Origin: Isoetes engelmannii
Taxonomy: Eukaryota > Streptophyta > Lycopodiopsida > Isoetales > Isoetaceae
NCBI GenBank assembly: GCA_011763485.2
Contig: JAANSK020174438.1
Coordinates: 1 to 25,090 of the forward strand
Direction of reading: 5' to 3'
DNA length: 25,090 nt
A program made the position numbers and the translations under genes. Below are positions 19,980-25,090 of the stretch, in pieces (within the stretch, counting starts at the first letter, position 1; each line of letters starts with the position of its first letter). Under the pieces are notes generated by a model, which worked only from the letters and a program-made list of their open reading frames with translations, was not told the origin of the DNA and ran no database searches.

Positions 19980-22199
19980 ATGCAGACAAACTCTAAATGG
20001 GTACAAGAATTAGAGAATATCAAAGCCCAATTCCCTCCAAATCAACATCTTACAAGAGGTATTTCTCTAAATTTTGATTATTTTCGTGATCGGATGCTTG
20101 AGCTTCAATCCAAAGCTGTTATTGCATGGTCTAAAGTCGAGAACATAAGTCTAGAGGCCTTTTCTAAACAAATCACCTTAATGGACAGAAATTTTCAAAT
20201 CGTTTCTTCTTTCTGGCGGAAAGGATCTTACTTTCTCATTGAATTTTTTTCGGATGCTGCTGCTAACATGCTGCTTAAGAAAGGATTTGTTATTTTTCAA
20301 GGCTTCCAAGTTAAATATCAAAAATGGAAATATGAATTTGATACTGCCAGACCTCAGTCCTTGCCTTATATCGCCTCTATCATCCCATCTGAATTGAGCC
20401 TAGTGTACTGGAACTCTGAATGTTTTAACACCTTATTCAACTCGATTGGTTCCTACATTTCAGCTGATTTTAAGTCTCACTCCCCTCCCTCTCTTCCCCC
20501 CCCCCCTCTTTATCCAAATAGACCTTCTTAAACCTTTGCCCTTAGAAATCTCTTTCTTTGATCTCTTTGGAAAGGAAGTCTCAATTCCCCTAAGATGGAG
20601 TGGTAATCCTCCTAAGTGTAGAAAATGTGATAAAAGATTGCATTGAGGTTTTAGGTGCAGACCGATCAACTATTCTGTAAGTGACAGCTCCACACAGACT
20701 CAAACCGAAGACTTTAGAGAGGGTGCTAGATTCAAACAGTATGAGAGAAGACATAACAATTCCAATGGGAGTGCAAGGAGGATAGAAAGACAAAGAATTC
20801 AGCAAGCTATAAAAATCTCACAGGCAAACAAAGAACTTGAAGAGAGAAAAAGGAAGGGGAAGGAAGTCAGTGAGAAACAGTGGGAGATTGTGAAGTATGG
20901 GAATCTTAAGGTCCTCAACAAGGGGATTCAGTTCCTAAATTCTGACAAGGAGAATGTTAATCCAGATGTTGAGTCTTGTGTTGATCAGAATCATAACTTG
21001 AAGAAAAAGGGTGTTTCTTTTGGAAATATCGACCACATTGCAAAATTCAATAGACACAGTCCTCCAACAAAATTGTACTACAAGAATGTAAATCTAAACA
21101 ACTCAAATGATCTGCCCAAGTTTAACTCTACATCAGATGCAGGTTTTAAGAAAAATTCTGGAGCTTCCCTACAGACTTCAGACTCTAACATTTCTAATAA
21201 TGAGGAAGATGTTAGTGACTGCCTTGAAGATTATGGAGATGAAAATCCTTTTCAAATTCTGCAGGAATGTTTAGATGAAGATTGCGAATCCCTTTTGATT
21301 AAAAGGAGTAAAAATTTTAATGGCTTAATGGAAAAGAGTGCTAAAAATATGTCTACCAGCTTTCAGGCTAACCACACCAACAATGCTTTTGATGATGCTA
21401 TTCCTACTCATCTATCAGATGACACACACAAAGAGAAAGACAGAGATGAGCAGCAACTTACACACTCATAGCTTATTGACAAGTGTGTACAAGTGAGTCA
21501 ACAATATAACAAAATCCAAGACTGCATCAACAATGTTTCTAGAAGTTCAGGATCTATTACAAGCTCCACAGCAGAAGATAAGGGGAGAGACTGCCACCCT
21601 CAGTTTCATATGAATTCCCAAGACCCATCCCTGGCACAGCCTAAGCCTGCCCATGCCCATGCACCTCCTCCTGATTCCCATATACCCTCCCCCCCTCCCC
21701 CTTTATAATCATGATGATGCTTCTTCACTTTTCACTACTCATATCAATTCATGTCTCAATTTGGTTCCCTCTGACACAAGGTTACTATATGATGTTAATA
21801 GCAGTTCTTATAAGTTGGTTGAAAGTATTGTTAATGATGCATTAGTTCAGTATTATAAAGATGACAAAAACAAAGAAAATAAGAAAGAAAGAAAAAGCAA
21901 AAAGTCTCCTTGCAGGATGTGTAGATGTTGCAGACACGGAACTGGCTCAGCTGTTGTTTGAAGACGCACTTAACCAAGTTAGTACTCATTCCAGTTTCCT
22001 TATGTGTGATGTGTTTCCTGCTTCCATAAATACTTCAAATGCTCACTTAGAAACTGCTGAGAGGAATGAGGGGGTTAGTAATTGCTCTTCTCGTGATCAA
22101 CAATCCTATGTCCCTTCCCAAGAACAGACTTACTCCTCAGAGATCTCTTCCTCTTCTGAAGATGATCACCATAGATGCCCTCAACAAACTGTGAAGTGA
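19980..22199 (+). pseudogene. LINE ORF1 (DUF4283-like, CCHC zinc knuckle), several frameshifts and stops
   Basis: The first 183 codons (19980-20531) carry the DUF4283 pattern: KGSYFLIEFFSDAAANMLLK, then WKYEFD, and LVYWNSECFNTLFNSIGSYI ending in SAD. A shift falls at the C11 run (20496-20506), after which the frame reads EISFFDLFGKEVSIPLRWSG and a knuckle C-x2-C-x4-H-x4-C at about 20613-20661, split by a TGA at 20644-20646. The same frame then stays open through a Lys/Glu-rich and Ser/Asn-rich tail to TAG at 21469-21471, and past it to 21708. Two further frame changes (near 21700 and 21870) carry similar acidic, Ser-rich sequence to 22199. ORF1 proteins of plant L1 elements bind RNA. The tail is unusually long. 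Confidence 0.8.
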
Positions 22200-22373
22200 A
22201 AAAAAAAGGCTAGAATGTCACCCAATGTCCTCGGAGTCACCCAATGTCCTTGGTCCTATTAATCCCAACAAAGTCTTCAGTGGAAGCACCAATGATAACT
22301 ACAATGGTCCTGCCAAGTTCACCAGAAGTAAAGGAGATGGCTCTATTGAGTCATCAAACAACGCCTTGTCCAT

Positions 22374-24903
22374 ATGAAGATAGTAACCTGGAATTTAAGG
22401 GGGATTAAGGGTCCTACCAAAAGGAAAAGGTTTGTTGCTAGTATCAGGGAATACAAGGATGGTCTCATTCTCCTCCAAGAACACCACGTTCCAACCAACC
22501 TGGCTAACTGGATCACTAATGGAGTAAGTTCTATTGTCATCCCTGCTGCTGGCTCCAAAGGGGGATTAGCAATGATATGGTTCAATCTCAGAGTTGTGGC
22601 CACTTTTAATAGTCATAATTCAAGTTGGCAGTACATCATCTGGGAGTTTAATGGTACTAACATTGGGATAATCAATATCTATGCAAGTACTACCCTTAGG
22701 AGAGGGACTTCCTGTGGCAGAATATTAGTCATAGCATTTCAAACCTACCTGTTATAGCTGATTGGATCATGACAAGAGACTTTAATAACACCCCCCAATG
22801 GGATATGAAGTTGGGAAATCACATCAACATGAGTGCAGCTGAGAGATCTAATTGGAATGATCTGCTTTTAAACAATATGTTTTATTACATTCCTTGTTCT
22901 AACATGAAATATTCCTGGTCAAACAAAAGGAAGGGCCAAGATAGAACCTATTGTAATTTTGACAGAGTTTATGTATCCAGTTCCTCTTCTAGCTTGGATA
23001 ACTCAGTTGTCACAGGTGATGAAGGTGCAACTTTATCTGATCACCAGCTTCTGATCCTTGAGCTTCAAGATTACATAAGACCTTCTACCAAAACCTGCCT
23101 ACTATTAGACCTCATCAGTCTATGTCTGTTTTCTATGATAAGATTAAAAATTGTAAAGCTCGAATCAAGCAGTGGGGGAAGAAGCTCAAAGCTGATAGAG
23201 ATGCTAAGAAATTTCAATTATATGATAGGATTAAAATCTGTAGACAACAGATTAGTCTTGATCCCAACTGCACTGCTCTTCATGAGGAAGAAGGCAGACT
23301 CGAGTTGGAAATTAAACAGGTTGAAGAATACCAAGCAAGAGGTCTTGCCTTAAAAGCTAAAATCACCTAAGCTAAAGAGCTAGATAACTCCTCCTCTTCT
23401 TTCTTCTTCAAAAAAGCAAAGCAGAGACTTCTGAACAATGCCATTATTCAGATCCAAGATGACAATGGATGTCTTATCCAGGATGACTCCTCCATTAAGA
23501 GCTTTGTCTTATCCAAGTATAGGAATCTTTTTAATGCTGACATGGAAAGTCAAGAAATGATTGATGCTTAATACCAGATCTTTAGCTCTATTCAGCACTC
23601 TCAAACTATGAGTGATGATGTGCTTAGCTGTCCTGCTAAGAATGAAATCTTCAAAACTCTGGCCAAGATGAAGCATGGAAAGGCCCCAGGCCCTGATGGA
23701 CTGCCACCAGAATTCTATCTTGAATTTTGGGACTGCATGAAGAAGGATCTTACTCTTTTTGTTAGAGGTTACTGGCATCATCTGGAGCTACACCCTGCCT
23801 ACACTTCTAGTTTGATTTCTCTTATTCCTAAGAAATTCAATCCCATGTCCATTAATGAGTGGAGGCCAATCTCACTCACAAATACTACTTACAAGTTGGT
23901 TGCAAAGATAATTGCAGATAGAATTAAGGGGCACCTTCAGAAAACTATTTCTAGTTGCCAATCTGCTTTCCTACCAAAAAGGTTTATCCTAGACAACTAC
24001 ATAGCTGCCAATGAGGCTCTACATTGGAATCGAATCTCCAAACAGAACTGTTTCCTGCTGAAGTTGGATTTCAAGAGAGCATATGACAGTTTTAATTGGA
24101 ATTTCCTTGAGCATTCTTTGGACTGTATTGGTATTCATCCTCAGCTTATTCAAAGGATTATGGGCCTTAATAATAATGCCTACTCAGCTATCATCATCAA
24201 TGGTTCCCCAACTAAATTTTTTCCCATCAAGAAAGGAGTTAGGCAGTGTTGTCCTTTGGCAGCCTACCTTTTTCTCACTGCAGCAGAGGTATTGGCAAGG
24301 CTAATTTTCTGTTTACAAACTTCAAACCAAATTTCGGGTCTAGTAATGCCAAACACCAATGATCAGTTGACAATACTTCAGTATGCTGATGATACTTTCA
24401 TCATGGTTAAAGCAGAAAACCAGGTTGTACATAACCTTTTCTCTTGCATTGCGCTTTTTTGTCTTGCCTCTGGAGTTTACCTTAATATGGAAAAAAACTC
24501 AATTCTCTGGGACTCCCCTGATCCTAACATTAATGTCAAAGAGATTAAGATTGTCAGTCCCTATGATACTATTACCTTATTCGGGTTACCCCTGGGAACA
24601 AACAATACCACTAAAGGTGCTTGGGACAACATTGTCAATAGGATCAAGAAGAAATTCAATGGTATTTCAAGAAACCTCACTACAGCTGGCAGAATTATCA
24701 TGGCAAACTCAGTCCTGGCAAGTACTCATGTATACTTTTCTTCTGTTCTCATTGCTGATCATAAATCTTATAACATGATTGAGAGATGTGTGAAAGACTT
24801 TATTTGGAAGGGCATGCACTACCTAAATTGGAGAGAGCTTTCTTTTGATAAGTGTAATGGGGGGCTAGGATGTAAAAATCTATATGATCAGGAGTTGCTT
24901 TAG
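22374..24903 (+). pseudogene. LINE ORF2: endonuclease and reverse transcriptase, broken
   Basis: The endonuclease starts MKIVTWNLRG with catalytic Asn7, has the catalytic Glu in LLQEHH (residue 36), GGLAMIW and NIYAS, and after a frameshift near 22750 continues with RDFNNTPQWD (GDFN-like), a YSWSN...DRVYVS block and the SDH motif at 23036-23044. A second shift near 23090-23120 leads to a coiled linker (23122-23370). The same frame then holds TAA stops at 23368 and 23569. The longest open part, 23608-24903 (431 codons), has KMKHGKAPGPDG, WRPISLTNTTYKLVAKIIAD, motif A LKLDFKRAYDS (Asp at residue 154), GVRQCCPLAAYLF and the active-site QYADDTFIM (YADD at 24382-24393). The RT core residues are intact although the ORF as a whole is not. 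Confidence 0.9.
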
Positions 24904-24956
24904 GTGCTATCGAAGTCCGCTTCAACAACATCATTCATTTATTTCTAGGTTAATGA

Positions 24957-25090
24957 GTGGCTTATTCAAGGGCACAGGTCGGCTCCACCTAGAGTGGAGA
25001 GGACCACGTACCCGGGTTCAACCACTTCCAGTTGTTTCGTGGCTTGTTCAAGGGCACAGGTCGGCTCCACCTAGAGTGGAGAGGACCACG
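24957..25090. repeat. 82-bp tandem repeat running off the window edge
   Basis: The unit starts GTGGCTTATTCAAGGGCACA at 24957 and again at 25039 with one visible change (TTATTC to TTGTTC) over the 52 bp seen. The unit contains TGGCTT early and GGGTTCAACC about 56 bases later, loosely like tRNA-type A and B boxes. It lies directly downstream of the point where LINE coding similarity ends. It could be a satellite start or tandem SINE-like units. Confidence 0.8.

Larger units (their letters stand above)
19980..24903 (+). mobile_element. L1-type non-LTR retrotransposon (LINE), broken, 3' end replaced
   Basis: Two consecutive coding regions make a plant L1-like plan. ORF1 has a DUF4283-like domain, a CCHC knuckle and a long Ser/Asn-rich tail. 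ORF2 has an apurinic endonuclease followed by reverse transcriptase. Coding similarity stops at the WKG...WRELSFDKCNGGLGCKNL block just before 24903, so the usual C-terminal zinc-binding or RNase H part, 3' UTR and tail are absent from the window. The 5' border is unknown; 19980 is the first ATG of ORF1, and some 5' UTR may lie before it. No target-site duplication can be assigned. Several frameshifts and stops show that this copy cannot make both proteins. Confidence 0.9.

Noticed and set aside
24957-25038. tRNA gene
   Set aside because: The A- and B-box-like words are imperfect and too far apart, and no cloverleaf can be drawn.
24957-25090. CRISPR array
   Set aside because: The repeat is continuous with no unique spacers, and the setting is eukaryotic.

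Overview
The window reads as nuclear DNA of a streptophyte (plant lineage) with flagellated sperm. Two things suggest this. First, most of the window is one split gene on the minus strand for an axonemal inner-arm dynein intermediate chain of the IC138/DNAI4 (WDR78) family, which flowering plants and conifers are expected to lack. Second, the right end carries a broken L1-type LINE whose first ORF has the DUF4283-like domain and CCHC zinc knuckle typical of plant LINEs. A bryophyte, lycophyte, fern, cycad/Ginkgo or charophyte would all fit; I cannot narrow it further from sequence alone.

Layout. 1-2370: AT-rich intergenic DNA with T-rich degenerate repeats and no gene I can support. 2682-15039 (minus): the dynein gene. 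I rebuilt 17 coding exons by hand from GT/AG borders and phase. They sum to 2754 bp (917 residues plus stop) with no internal stop. All seven WD40 blades are accounted for, so the gene looks intact. Its largest intron (3191-5529) holds a gene-like but broken stretch on the opposite strand. Other introns carry short tandem duplications. 15040-17076: upstream region of the dynein gene, with a short repeat that recurs near 18190. 17077-18190: a large imperfect inverted repeat (arms about 410-430 bp, spacer about 270 bp). 18191-19979: degenerate, partly open sequence including a 13-codon tandem repeat. 19980-24903: the LINE. 24957-25090: a nearly perfect 82-bp tandem repeat that runs off the window edge.

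Functionally there is one working gene here. Its product would sit at the base of the two-headed inner-arm dynein I1 (f) in the sperm axoneme. The most interesting point in it is a Ser/Arg-rich segment before the WD40 propeller with a ladder of RRxS (PKA-type) sites, in a family known to be controlled by phosphorylation. I found no CRISPR, rRNA or recognisable tRNA, and no convincing new multi-gene system.
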